64,000 nt of DNA from a bacterium (lineage in GTDB: Bacteria > Elusimicrobiota > Elusimicrobia > Elusimicrobiales > UBA9959): NCBI GenBank assembly GCA_021786295.1, contig JAJYNO010000029.1:1-64000 (forward strand). The letters are read 5' to 3'. Made by a program: the position numbers and the translations under genes. The notes under the pieces were generated by a model that saw only the letters and a list, made by a program, of their open reading frames with translations, searched no databases and was not told where the DNA came from. This document shows, piece after piece, positions 34,534 to 42,352 of this stretch (position 1 is the first letter of the stretch; every line of letters starts with the position of its first letter).

Positions 34534-35297
34534 CGCAGGAAGCCGGTCAGCGGGCTGCTGGCCTCGGCCAGCTCCCTGGCGGCGCCGGCGCCGGCCAGCC
34601 AGGCTTTCCTGCCCGCCTTCACCGCCAGCGCGAAGGCCTCCGCCATCCCTGACGGGTCCCCCGAGACGGCCACGGCGGTGTTTACCAGGACCGCCGCGGC
34701 GCCCAGCTCCATGGCCTCCGCCGCGTGGGACGGCCTGCCCAGACCGGCGTCCACCACCACCGGCAGGTCCAGCTCCGAGACCAGTACCTTTATCAGTTCC
34801 CGCGTGGTCACGCCCTTGTTGGTGCCTATCGGGGCGCCCAGCGGCATCAGCGAGGCCGCGCCGGCGTCCCGCAGGCGCCGCGCGTCCGCCAGGTCCGGGT
34901 TGAAGTACGGCATCACTACGAAGCCTTCCCGCGCCAGGACCTCTGTTGCCTTTATCGTCTCTAGGTTGTCCGGCAGCAGGTGGCGGTTGTCGGGGATGGC
35001 CTCTATCTTTATCCAGTCCCCGGCGCCGGCCGCGCGGGCGAGCCGCGCTATGCGCACCGCCTCCGCCGCGTTGCGCGCGCCGGAGGTGTTGGGCATCACG
35101 ATGCGGCCGGCCGGGATATGCGACAGGAGGTTCCCCGAGCCGGCCCCGGAGTCCACGCGGCGCAGGGCCACGGTGACGATGTGGGCGCCGGAGGCCTTTA
35201 TGGCCTCGGCCATGCTCCCGTCGGATGGGAATTTGCCGGTGCCCAGCATGAAGCGGCTGCGTATCTTCCTGCCGGCTATCTTGAAGACGTCTTCCAT
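34530..35297 (-). CDS. thiG: Thiazole synthase
   Basis: Forms the thiazole ring from deoxyxylulose phosphate, 2-iminoacetate and ThiS thiocarboxylate. 255 residues, TIM barrel. RSRFMLGTGKFPS, the catalytic Lys region in WIKIEAIPDNRHLLPDN, the DPVLA(R/K)-like FVVMPYFNPDLADARRL and PVVVDAGLGRPSHAAEAMELGA are conserved. GGAGG precedes the ATG. Starts one base after thiS and works with ThiS and ThiH encoded next to it. Confidence 0.94.
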   Translation of the reverse strand: MEDVFKIAGRKIRSRFMLGTGKFPSDGSMAEAIKASGAHIVTVALRRVDSGAGSGNLLSHIPAGRIVMPNTSGARNAAEAVRIARLARAAGAGDWIKIEAIPDNRHLLPDNLETIKATEVLAREGFVVMPYFNPDLADARRLRDAGAASLMPLGAPIGTNKGVTTRELIKVLVSELDLPVVVDAGLGRPSHAAEAMELGAAAVLVNTAVAVSGDPSGMAEAFALAVKAGRKAWLAGAGAARELAEASSPLTGFLR

Positions 35298-35298
35298 A

Positions 35299-35499
35299 TC
35301 AGCCTCCCGTGACGAAAGAGAACACTTCTACCGCGTCCCCGTTCCTAAGCGCGGTCCTCTTCCAGCCGGCCCGCGCCAGCACCTTCAGATTGAGCTCCAC
35401 CAGAGCGCTTTTCGGGTCCGCCTTCATGCCTCGCAGCAGGGCTGCCACTGTGGTCCCGTCCTTTATCTCGGCGTCCCTGCCGTTCAGTTTTATCCTCAT
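35299..35499 (-). CDS. thiS: Sulfur carrier protein ThiS
   Basis: 66-residue beta-grasp protein ending VTGG. The terminal Gly-Gly is adenylated and converted to a thiocarboxylate that supplies sulfur to ThiG. The N-terminal KLNGRDAEIKDGTTVAALL and NGDAVEVFSFVTGG are typical. Start overlaps the stop of thiD by four bases. No thiF-like activating enzyme is encoded in the window, so a partner must lie elsewhere or be shared with MoeB-type enzymes. Confidence 0.92.
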   Translation of the reverse strand: MRIKLNGRDAEIKDGTTVAALLRGMKADPKSALVELNLKVLARAGWKRTALRNGDAVEVFSFVTGG

Positions 35500-36284
35500 C
35501 TTCCCTCCCAGAAATGTTCCAGCGGCCCCGCGCCCTTTCCCAGACAGGGGGCGTTCCTGATAGCGCCCGTGACGTAGCGCTTGGCGCGGCGTACTGCCGC
35601 CGGGACGTCCAGCCCGAGGGCCAGTCCCGCGGCTATCGCGGCCGACAGCGTGCAGCCGGTGCCGTGCGTGTGGCCGGTGTCCGCGCGCGGAGAGCGCAGC
35701 GCGGAGAACGAACTGCCGTCGAACAGCAGGTCCTCGCAGACGGGGCCGTCCAGATGGCCGCCCTTTACCAGCACGAAAGCCGGGCCCAGCGCGCGTATGG
35801 CGCGCGCCGCCCTCCGCGCGCCGGAGGCGTTCCCCACCTTCAGCCCGGTGAGGCGTTCAGCCTCCGGAGCGTTAGGCGTCACTACGAGCGCCAGCGGCAG
35901 CAGCTCCTTCGTGAGCGCCGCCGCCGCGCGCGGTTCCAGCAGCGGGCTGCCGTCCTTGGCGCGCATCACCGGGTCCACCACCAGTTTCGTCACCCGGGCG
36001 GCGCGCAGCCGCCCGGCCACGGCGCGAACCACCGGCGCCGAGACCAGCATTCCGGTCTTTACGGCGTCCGCTCCTATGTCCGAGAGCCCCGCGTCCACCT
36101 GCCCCGCCACCACCGCCGGCGGCACGGCCAGCGCTCCGCGGAACCCCAGCGTGTTCTGCACCGTCACCGAGGTGACGGCGGAAAGGCCGTAGACGCCGAA
36201 GGCGGCGAAGGTCTTGAGGTCGGCCTGTATGCCGGCGCCGCCGCCCGGGTCCGAGCCCGCTATGGTCAGAGCGCGCGCTTTCAC
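35496..36284 (-). CDS. thiD: Hydroxymethylpyrimidine/phosphomethylpyrimidine kinase
   Basis: Phosphorylates HMP and HMP-P to HMP-PP for joining with thiazole. 262 residues from GTG at 36284, which overlaps the stop of thiC as GTGA. ALTIAGSDPGGGAGIQADLKTFAAFGVYGLSAVTSVTVQNT is the defining N-terminus, TGML the substrate region, and DTGHTHGTGCTLSAAIAAGLALG the anion hole. The in-frame ATG at 36365 would place 27 residues unlike the family inside thiC and is rejected. Confidence 0.93.
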   Translation of the reverse strand: MKARALTIAGSDPGGGAGIQADLKTFAAFGVYGLSAVTSVTVQNTLGFRGALAVPPAVVAGQVDAGLSDIGADAVKTGMLVSAPVVRAVAGRLRAARVTKLVVDPVMRAKDGSPLLEPRAAAALTKELLPLALVVTPNAPEAERLTGLKVGNASGARRAARAIRALGPAFVLVKGGHLDGPVCEDLLFDGSSFSALRSPRADTGHTHGTGCTLSAAIAAGLALGLDVPAAVRRAKRYVTGAIRNAPCLGKGAGPLEHFWEGR

Positions 36285-37573
36285 GCGGCCGCCTTGGCGG
36301 GGCGCGCCTTCGCTGTTTTGCCCAGTTCGCGAGAGGCGCGCATGGAGCAGAACTCCGGGCCGCACATGCCGCAGTAGTCCTTCCTGGCGTCGCCCTGATG
36401 GCAGCAGCGCGCGCGGTCGGGGTCGAGCGAGAGCGAGAACTGGCGCTCCCAGTTGAAGGCGTAGCGCGCGCGGGACATCTCGCGGTCGCGCTCCGCCGCT
36501 CCGGGAAGGCCGCGGGCTATGTCGGCAGCGTGGGCGGCTATCTTGGAGGCGACGATGCCCTGTCTCACGTCCTCCAGCTCAGGCAGGCCCAGGTGCTCCT
36601 TGGGCGTGACGTAGCAGAGGAACGAGGCGCCGTGCCAGGCGGCCAGCGCCCCGCCTATGGCCGCGTTGATATGGTCGTAGCCCGCCGCCACGTCGGTCAC
36701 CAGCGGGCCGAGCACGTAGAACGGCGCGCCGTGGCAGACGCGCCCAGCGCGCTCCATGTTCATGGCCACCTGGTCGAGAGGCACGTGGCCGGGACCCTCC
36801 ACCATCACCTGTACTCCGGCCGCGCGGGAGCGCTGCACCAGTTCTCCCAGCGTGTCCAGTTCCGCGAACTGGGCCGCGTCGCCAGCGTCGGCGAGCGACC
36901 CGGGCCGCAGGCCGTCGCCCAGACTGAAGGTGACGTCGTACCTGCGGAAGATGGCGCAGAGTTCTTCGAAGCGCTCGTAGAGCGGGTTCTGTGCGCCGTT
37001 CGTCTCCATCCAGCGCGCCATGGCCGCGCCGCCGCGGGATACTATGCCGGTGGTGCGCCCCTTCACCAGCGGCAGGTGCTCCTTCAGCAGGCCCGCGTGC
37101 ACGGTCATGAAGTCCACGCCGGCCTCTGCCTGTTCCGCTATGACCTCCAGCAGCAGGGAGGGGGTAAGCCCCTTTATGCCGCCTGCGCGCTTGAGCGCTT
37201 CGTAGACGGGTACCGTGCCCACCGGCATGGGGCTGTTCTTAATTATCTCTTTCCTTATAGAAGGCAGGTCGCCGCCGGTGGACAGGTCCATCACGGCGTC
37301 AGCGCCCAGGCGCGCGGCCAGCCCCAGTTTGAGCAGCTCGTCCTTAAGGCCGGAACGCCCCTCGGAGGTGCCCAGATTCACGTTTATCTTGCATGTGAAC
37401 GCCCTGCCGATGGCGGCTGGGAACAGGTTCTTGTGATTGATATTGGCCGGCACCACGGCGCGGCCCGCGGCCGTCTCCTTCAGCAGCAGGCCGGCCTCGG
37501 CCTTCTCTCTCGCGGCGGCTTTAACGACCTCGGGCGTCAGTACGCCCTTGCGGGCTGATTCCAGTTGTGTCAT
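36281..37573 (-). CDS. thiC: Phosphomethylpyrimidine synthase
   Basis: Radical SAM enzyme that rearranges aminoimidazole ribotide to HMP phosphate. 430 residues, the short form common outside proteobacteria. VNLGTSEGR, DLSTGGDLPSIRKEI, VHAGL, EGPGHVPLDQV and DVAAGYDHINAAIGGALAAWHGASFLCYVTPKEHLGLP are family segments. The C-terminal CGMCGPEFCSM (C-x2-C-x4-C) binds the 4Fe-4S cluster. First gene of the operon, controlled by a TPP riboswitch. Its ribosome binding site AAGGA and ATG lie in a hairpin (37568-37601). Confidence 0.95.
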   Translation of the reverse strand: MTQLESARKGVLTPEVVKAAAREKAEAGLLLKETAAGRAVVPANINHKNLFPAAIGRAFTCKINVNLGTSEGRSGLKDELLKLGLAARLGADAVMDLSTGGDLPSIRKEIIKNSPMPVGTVPVYEALKRAGGIKGLTPSLLLEVIAEQAEAGVDFMTVHAGLLKEHLPLVKGRTTGIVSRGGAAMARWMETNGAQNPLYERFEELCAIFRRYDVTFSLGDGLRPGSLADAGDAAQFAELDTLGELVQRSRAAGVQVMVEGPGHVPLDQVAMNMERAGRVCHGAPFYVLGPLVTDVAAGYDHINAAIGGALAAWHGASFLCYVTPKEHLGLPELEDVRQGIVASKIAAHAADIARGLPGAAERDREMSRARYAFNWERQFSLSLDPDRARCCHQGDARKDYCGMCGPEFCSMRASRELGKTAKARPAKAAA

Positions 37574-37601
37574 GTTTTCCTTTTTGGAAGGAAAAATGAC
37601 A
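37568..37601 (-). promoter_or_regulatory. Hairpin sequestering the thiC ribosome binding site and start codon
   Basis: Arms at 37568-37582 and 37588-37601 pair over 14 positions with one bulged base. On the transcript one arm contains AAGGAAAAC-ATG-ACA, that is the Shine-Dalgarno sequence and the thiC start codon, so this stem would block initiation unless opened. Confidence 0.65.
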
Positions 37602-37603
37602 TG

Positions 37604-37623
37604 AAAAAGCCGGCCGCGCGGCT
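37604..37623 (-). terminator. Candidate terminator of the thiC leader
   Basis: On the minus strand a 5-bp stem (AGCCG / CGGCT) with a six-base GC-rich loop is followed directly by TTTTT. It lies between the TPP aptamer and the thiC start. It may be the ligand-controlled terminator. Confidence 0.55.
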
Positions 37624-37655
37624 GCGGTCGGCGACAGGCGATAAGACCCTTTCAT

Positions 37656-37748
37656 TTTCCCTCCGCCGGTATTACCCGGATCAAGTTTTAAGGGTCTTCC
37701 GGCAACACCGGAACTCTCAGCCTGGTCGCTACCAAGCTCCCCGCGTCC
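37656..37748 (-). ncRNA. TPP riboswitch (THI element)
   Basis: Read on the minus strand, the aptamer shows the conserved pieces in order: GCGGGGAGC, the pyrimidine-binding CTGAGA, a P3 stem with a TTCCGG / CCGGAA pair, GACCCTT, and the pyrophosphate arm ACTTGATCCGGGTAATACCGGCGGAGGGAA. The last closes the first helix. It lies about 80 bases before thiC. The bases AAGACCCTT inside the aptamer are exactly complementary to AAGGGTCTT just downstream (37643-37651), a likely switching helix. TPP binding should reduce expression of the thi operon. Confidence 0.95.
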
Positions 37749-37966
37749 CCGGTCCCGGGGACATGTATATGCTAGCAAATAATCGGGCTGGACTTCCGCA
37801 AAGCGGCGGAAAGGGCCGTCTATGGGCCGGCTGCCGGAAATCGAGTAGGTCTAAAGACCTATATGAATATGGGCCTTTTGGGTCTTGCAGTTTAGCCCAT
37901 TTGGGCTAAACTTGATTTAAGTCATATTGACGCCGCTCAAGCGGCGGTCGAAGTTCGGAGGTTAGC
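37749..37966. other. Intergenic leader with stacked hairpins between thi operon and nuclease gene
   Basis: No gene is seen. Three inverted repeats lie on the side of the nuclease gene: TAGGTCT-AA-AGACCTA at 37846-37861, a perfect 9-bp stem GTTTAGCCC-ATTT-GGGCTAAAC at 37890-37911, and CGCCGC-TCAA-GCGGCG at about 37931-37946. GGAGG at 37957-37961 is the ribosome binding site for GTG 37967. A thi operon promoter should also lie in this stretch, but no clear boxes are visible. Confidence 0.55.
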
Positions 37967-38587
37967 GTGAAAAAACTCAAGGTCTTCCTGCTGGTGCTTT
38001 TCTCGGTCTCCCTCTCAGGCGCAGTTTCAGCCGCCCCCTCGGCTTTCCAGACGCTTCTGAATGAAGCCGCCCCCGGTCAGTCCGCCGGTTCCGCCGGCGC
38101 GGCCCCTGTCGTACCTAGCCCGCTCAGGACGTTCGCCGTCTCCAGGGCCGCCCAGCCCGATTGGTCGGTGACCCCCGGCGCTCTGTGCACCCCGGACGAT
38201 CCCAACTTCAAGGAATACCGCTATCCCGAGCACATAGCCTACTGCAACCGGAACGTGACCAAGCAGATGAAGCTGGACGTCGCCGCCAAGTACGGCGTGC
38301 CCCAGTCCGACTGGCCTAACTACGAGTTCGACCACCTGCTGCCGCTCTGCATAGGCGGCAACAGCTCCGAGAACAACCTCTGGCCGGAGCCGCACGGGGC
38401 CACCGAGAGCGACGGCAAGGACAAGCTGGAGTTCCAGCTGTACAAGGAGATCTCCGCCGGTTCCATAACCCAGTCGGACGCGGTCAAGCAGATCTACGCC
38501 TGGTTCGGGCGCTATGTCCAGAGGCATCCTGAGCTGCCGGCCAAGCTGAAGACGCAGCTGCTGAAGATGACCGACAACGCGCGGTAA
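37967..38587 (+). CDS. Secreted HNH-type nuclease-like protein
   Basis: 206 residues with a signal peptide (about 1-22, ending VSAA). A low-complexity spacer to about 60 is followed by a domain with YEFDHLLPLCIGGNSSENNLWPEP (120-142). This is the beta-beta-alpha-metal/HNH pattern D-H ... N ... N, with H123 as general base and the Asn near 136. Cys74, Cys93 and Cys128 may form disulfides or bind metal. Likely a periplasmic or extracellular DNase for nutrient use or competition (inference). GTG start supported by GGAGG. A strong terminator follows. Confidence 0.75.
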   Translation: MKKLKVFLLVLFSVSLSGAVSAAPSAFQTLLNEAAPGQSAGSAGAAPVVPSPLRTFAVSRAAQPDWSVTPGALCTPDDPNFKEYRYPEHIAYCNRNVTKQMKLDVAAKYGVPQSDWPNYEFDHLLPLCIGGNSSENNLWPEPHGATESDGKDKLEFQLYKEISAGSITQSDAVKQIYAWFGRYVQRHPELPAKLKTQLLKMTDNAR

Positions 38588-38602
38588 TTCCTGATCCGGC
38601 TC

Positions 38603-38643
38603 AAAAAGAAGAACGCCCCGTGTTTGCGGGGCGTTCTTCTTTG
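38603..38643. terminator. Strong bidirectional terminator
   Basis: A 16-bp perfect stem (38605-38620 with 38627-38642) ends in A-rich and T-rich flanks on the two sides. It lies between convergent genes and can stop transcription from both. Confidence 0.9.
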
Positions 38644-38654
38644 CCGGCCCTTCT

Positions 38655-39890
38655 TCAGTCCGCGGCTTTGACGCCGGCGGGGAGGGGGACGCCCGGCAGG
38701 GCCTGGGCCCTGAGACCGAAGGCGTGCATCACGGCGTCGGCGCTCTGCGCTATTATGCCGGTGTTCTGCGGCTGCGGGACCGGAAGGGGAGGCATATCGA
38801 CAGGCGCCGGGGCGTTCTGGGTGTCCGGCACGGTGGAGGCGAACTGCTCCGCGGGGGTCAGCGGCCAGCCCCAGCCGGTTTCCTGGTCGTCCGGGGTGGG
38901 GTTCAGGCCGGCTGCCTCGTAGGCGTACTCGGCGAAACCGACGCAGTCGAAATACTCGGGCCCCTTCTGCTGGAAATGGGAGTTGCTGTAGTGATGCCCC
39001 AGCTTGGCTATGGCCGCCTTTATTACCAGTTCGCGCTGGGCCGGGGTGGGGCGCACCTTGCTGACGCGGTTGCCGAAGAAGGGATAGCTGTCCTCGTGGG
39101 TGAAATCCCTGAACGAATATATCCTGCGGACGCCGCCGTACGGCTTGAAATTGTCAGGCACGCAGTCGTAGATCACCACCTCTATCCGGCCGTCCCTTAT
39201 CTCCGTCCCCCCGTAGAGCCCGACGTGGCCGATCGCCAGGTCGCCGATCCAGTCCTGCGGAATGCCGGTGAGGCCGCCGGTGTAAATGATGTCGGCCTTC
39301 TGCATGCCGTCGAAGGAGAGCCTGGGGGCGGGGGCGCGGAGGCCGTCCTCGGCCAGCATCTCGTAGGCCGCGGCGCGAACCTCGTTGCTCTCGCGGGCCG
39401 AGCCGGCCACCCGGTACAGGAAGGCCGCGGTCAGAGGGGAGCGGGTCTTGCCGGCCCCTATCACGAGGTTTATCTTTATGGTCTGGTCGGAGGCTTTGAA
39501 GAAGCGGAGCAGGCGGGCCATGATCCGGGGGCTGCCGATCTCGCCCAGGGCCCATATGGAGTTGATGGCCTTCAGGCGCGCGCGGAGGTTGTCCTCATAG
39601 GCGCCGTAGCTGCGATAGCCGGAGGCGTAGAGATAGGATTCGACGTTGCCGAGCAGGATACCGGCGGAGGCGGCGTCCCCGGCCCTGCCGGCGGCGCGGA
39701 TGGCGCAGTCCTGCACGCGGGGGTCCGGGTCGTTCAGCAGGTCGGTCAGGCCGCGAGCGGACCTTTGGGCGGCCATATAGGAGCAGGGGTCGTCCGGCGC
39801 GCCCGCTCCAGGCGCGGCCAGAGCGCCTGCGGGAAAGGATATGGAAAGCATTGCCGCCGCGAAAGATAGGTTCCTGAGAGCGTTCCGCAT
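38655..39890 (-). CDS. Secreted HEAT-repeat protein with permuted NlpC/P60 (YiiX-like) domain
   Basis: 411 residues from ATG 39890, which has AAGGAGG before it. Signal peptide about 1-26. Residues 45-185 form HEAT-like helical repeats (DPDPRVQDCAIRAAGRAG, AINSIWALGEIGSPRIMARLL). Residues 195-330 look like a circularly permuted NlpC/P60 domain: KADIIYTGG, then IGHVGLYGG with H222, and only later FDCVGFAEYAYEAAG with C316. In permuted members His precedes Cys, as here. The family cleaves peptide or amide/ester bonds in envelope polymers or lipids. The tail is Pro-rich. The target is unknown. Confidence 0.72.
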   Translation of the reverse strand: MRNALRNLSFAAAMLSISFPAGALAAPGAGAPDDPCSYMAAQRSARGLTDLLNDPDPRVQDCAIRAAGRAGDAASAGILLGNVESYLYASGYRSYGAYEDNLRARLKAINSIWALGEIGSPRIMARLLRFFKASDQTIKINLVIGAGKTRSPLTAAFLYRVAGSARESNEVRAAAYEMLAEDGLRAPAPRLSFDGMQKADIIYTGGLTGIPQDWIGDLAIGHVGLYGGTEIRDGRIEVVIYDCVPDNFKPYGGVRRIYSFRDFTHEDSYPFFGNRVSKVRPTPAQRELVIKAAIAKLGHHYSNSHFQQKGPEYFDCVGFAEYAYEAAGLNPTPDDQETGWGWPLTPAEQFASTVPDTQNAPAPVDMPPLPVPQPQNTGIIAQSADAVMHAFGLRAQALPGVPLPAGVKAAD

Positions 39891-39916
39891 TAATTCGCCT
39901 CCTTGCTCGCCTCTAT

Positions 39917-39944
39917 AGTTTAACAGAGGAGGGGAATACGACAA
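39917..39944 (-). promoter_or_regulatory. Promoter for the HEAT/NlpC-P60 gene
   Basis: On the minus strand TTGTCG (39939-39944) and TAAACT (39917-39922) are spaced by 16 bases, ending 26 bases before the ATG at 39890. Confidence 0.45.
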
Positions 39945-39977
39945 GTTCCCGCGGTCCCAGGAGGGAGGAGTTAAATA

Positions 39978-40004
39978 GCCCGGCCCGTGGTGGGCCCTTA
40001 GGGC
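39978..40004 (-). other. Stem-loop after the phosphoesterase gene
   Basis: GCCC (39978-39981) and GGGC (40001-40004) enclose a GGCCC / GGGCC stem (39982-39986 with 39992-39996). It ends 3 bases past the stop codon of the minus-strand phosphoesterase. On the minus strand no T-run follows, so it is at best a weak terminator. Confidence 0.3.
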
Positions 40005-40007
40005 AGG

Positions 40008-41120
40008 TCAGCCGGCCTTGAGCGTGATCAGCGGGATCTCGGAAGGGGCCAGCCAGCGCAGCGGCGGCCCCCAGGTGCCGGCTCCGGAGGTGACGTAGAA
40101 AGCGCTGCCGCCTATGCGGTACAGGCCGTAGAAATGGCGGTAGAACAGCCAGGTGAAGATATGGAAGGGGAAGATCTGTCCCCTGTGGGTGTGGCCGGAG
40201 AGCACCAGGTAGTCCCCGGCCGAGGCGATCGCGCGATAGAAGACCGGCTGGTGCGAGAGCAGCACCGTGAACTTCCCGTCCTTGTACCTCCTCAGCACGG
40301 CCTCCACGTCCGCCCGGGTCATATGCGCGGTGTGTATGTCGCCTAGGCCTATGACGCGCAGGGGGCCCGCGTCGGCCGCGGAGTCCTTGAGGAGCTTTAT
40401 CCCTATGTGCGCGTAGCAGTCCCCGGCCCTGCCGAGGCCGTAATAGTATTCGTGGTTGCCCAGCGCGCCGTAGACGCCCAGCCTGCTCTTTATGCGGCCG
40501 GCTATGTCCTTGAGCCTTTCGCCGCAGGTAACGCCGGGGTCCACCAGGTCCCCGGTGAACACCACCAGGTCCGGCTTAGCCGCGTTTATCTCGTCGATGA
40601 TGGCCGCGAGCTTCCGCACCTTCCACTCGGCGTCCAGGTGCATGTCCGAGATCTGCGCTATCTTCAGGCCTTCCAGTTCCGGAGGCAGGCCTTTGAACGC
40701 GACGGAGACCTGTCTCAGGGGCGGCACGCGCAGCGCGCTGTAGAGGCTCCAGGCTATTATGGCCGACAGTACCGCCAGCGTGCCGGCCGCGAAAGGCAGC
40801 GGACGGAACCAGCCGGCGCGCCTCAGCAGCAGGGCCAGCAGGTCGGAACAGAAGAAGACGAACGCGGCTATCAGGATGACGCCCATCCACACGTAGATGG
40901 CCGTGTAGAGAGGCTCCAGCAGATGGTCGCCCAGCTGGCGCCTGAGGAACATGGCGAAAGGCGCCAGCAGGGCCGCGGCCAGGAAGGCCGCCTTCAGCCA
41001 CTGCGCCGCCGGGCCGGCCAGAGAGAAACTGCGCACCAGCCAGCGCGCGGCGTAGAGGTGTATGCCTATATAGGAGGCCAGCAGGACTAGGAAGACCGGC
41101 AAGAAGTGGTATGTTTTCAT
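40008..41120 (-). CDS. Membrane-anchored metallophosphoesterase (YkuE-like)
   Basis: 370 residues. Four membrane helices lie in the first 145 residues, then a calcineurin-like phosphoesterase domain. KIAQISDMHLD, VVFTGDLVDPG, GALGNHEYYYG, VLLSHQP and LSGHTHRGQ supply the two-metal site (D-x-H, G-D-x2-D, G-N-H-E, G-H-T-H). Relatives act on lipid or nucleotide phosphodiesters, for example UDP-diacylglucosamine hydrolase types, but the substrate is open. ATG 41120 starts the first helix; ATG 41141 adds seven residues. Divergent from the DUF2914 gene. Confidence 0.85.
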   Translation of the reverse strand: MKTYHFLPVFLVLLASYIGIHLYAARWLVRSFSLAGPAAQWLKAAFLAAALLAPFAMFLRRQLGDHLLEPLYTAIYVWMGVILIAAFVFFCSDLLALLLRRAGWFRPLPFAAGTLAVLSAIIAWSLYSALRVPPLRQVSVAFKGLPPELEGLKIAQISDMHLDAEWKVRKLAAIIDEINAAKPDLVVFTGDLVDPGVTCGERLKDIAGRIKSRLGVYGALGNHEYYYGLGRAGDCYAHIGIKLLKDSAADAGPLRVIGLGDIHTAHMTRADVEAVLRRYKDGKFTVLLSHQPVFYRAIASAGDYLVLSGHTHRGQIFPFHIFTWLFYRHFYGLYRIGGSAFYVTSGAGTWGPPLRWLAPSEIPLITLKAG

Positions 41121-41228
41121 TGTTTGGACCGCCGCCCTCAATTATATGAATTAGCGGGGAGGGCCGGCAGGCGCGTATTTTATAGAATAGACCGTGGCGA
41201 AACCCGGGAGCGCGCCCGGACGACGACC

Positions 41229-42335
41229 ATGAACGAGTTCCGGTTTAAAGCCAGCGCCTTCCTGGAGCGACTGAAGGCCTTCTACCTCTCGCACGAGCCA
41301 GCCTGCTCGGCAGGCTTCTTCGCCGCCGGCTTCCTGTTCGACGTGACGGCCGTCGGCCGGATAGACAGGCTGCACAATATAATCCACCAGGCCGTCTATC
41401 TCGCCCTGTCGGCCTTCTTCACCGGGCTGGAGCTGAGCGAGCGCTTCGGGCGTTTCTCGCCGCCGGAGAGGCTCAGGGGGGCCTGGCGCTACCACGAGGG
41501 CGCCACGCACTTCATGCTGGGCACGCTGCTCAACATCTACACGTTCTTCTATTTCAAGAGCGCCTCTGCGGGCGTCTCGTTCCTGTTCCTGCTGGGCCTG
41601 CTTGGGCTGCTGCTGCTCAACGAGCTGAGGCCATTCGAGAATTACGGGACGCTGCTGCGCATGAGCCTGTTCAGTCTCTGCCTGCTGTCCTACTTCACCT
41701 ACCTGGTGCCGCTGCTGGCCGGACGGCTGGGGACGCTGCCTTTCCTGGGGTCGATAGCCGCCTCCGCGGTCTGCGCCGCCGGGCTGACGTGGTGGCTGTA
41801 TTCGCGCCTGCCGGAGCGGCGCTCCGCCGTACGCAGGACCTTCGTCTATCCCTTCGCCTCGGTCGCGGTCCTCTTTTCGGCCCTCTATTTCGCGAAGGCC
41901 ATCCCTCCCGTGCCGCTGTCCCTTTCTGAGATAGGCGTCTACCACCGGGTGGAGCGGCGCGGGGACAGCTTCGAGCTCTTCTCGACGCGGCCGCGCTGGG
42001 AGTTCTGGCAGCGCGGTGACCAGACCTTCCTGGCGCGGCCCGGGGACGCGGTCTACTGCTGGGTGCAGGTTTTCGCGCCGGTGGACTTCCGGGACCGCCT
42101 TTCGGTGCGCTGGCAGCCGCTGTCCGGAGGCGGGGCCGCCGACGTCATCCCGCTGTCCGTGACCGGCGGGCGCGGCTCCGGCTGGCGCGGCTACACCGTC
42201 AAGGCTAACTACACCCCCGGGCCGTGGCGGGTAGAAGTCGTCACCTCGGACGGGCGCGAGCTGGGCCGTATAGACTTCAGGATAGTGCCCGACCGCACGA
42301 CCGGGCCGAGGAAAGAAAGGGTACTGCTGCGCTGA
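41229..42335 (+). CDS. DUF2914 domain membrane protein
   Basis: 368 residues from ATG 41229. Seven or so membrane helices fill residues 25-225. A C-terminal soluble domain of about 130 residues then carries YHRVERRG...VYCWVQVFAPVDFRDRLSVRW and WRGYTVKANYTPGPWRVEVVTSDGRELGRIDF, the DUF2914 pattern. Function is not known. The domain looks like an immunoglobulin-type fold on the periplasmic side. An in-frame ATG at 41106 would begin inside the divergent gene's start and is not preferred. A broken transporter gene follows after 17 bases. Confidence 0.72.
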   Translation: MNEFRFKASAFLERLKAFYLSHEPACSAGFFAAGFLFDVTAVGRIDRLHNIIHQAVYLALSAFFTGLELSERFGRFSPPERLRGAWRYHEGATHFMLGTLLNIYTFFYFKSASAGVSFLFLLGLLGLLLLNELRPFENYGTLLRMSLFSLCLLSYFTYLVPLLAGRLGTLPFLGSIAASAVCAAGLTWWLYSRLPERRSAVRRTFVYPFASVAVLFSALYFAKAIPPVPLSLSEIGVYHRVERRGDSFELFSTRPRWEFWQRGDQTFLARPGDAVYCWVQVFAPVDFRDRLSVRWQPLSGGGAADVIPLSVTGGRGSGWRGYTVKANYTPGPWRVEVVTSDGRELGRIDFRIVPDRTTGPRKERVLLR

Positions 42336-42352
42336 GGCGCGCCCGGACCGAT

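Noticed and set aside
36285-36365. Longer thiD beginning at 36365
   Set aside because: The extra residues lie inside thiC and do not resemble ThiD. GTG at 36284 forms a GTGA overlap with the thiC stop and gives the family start.
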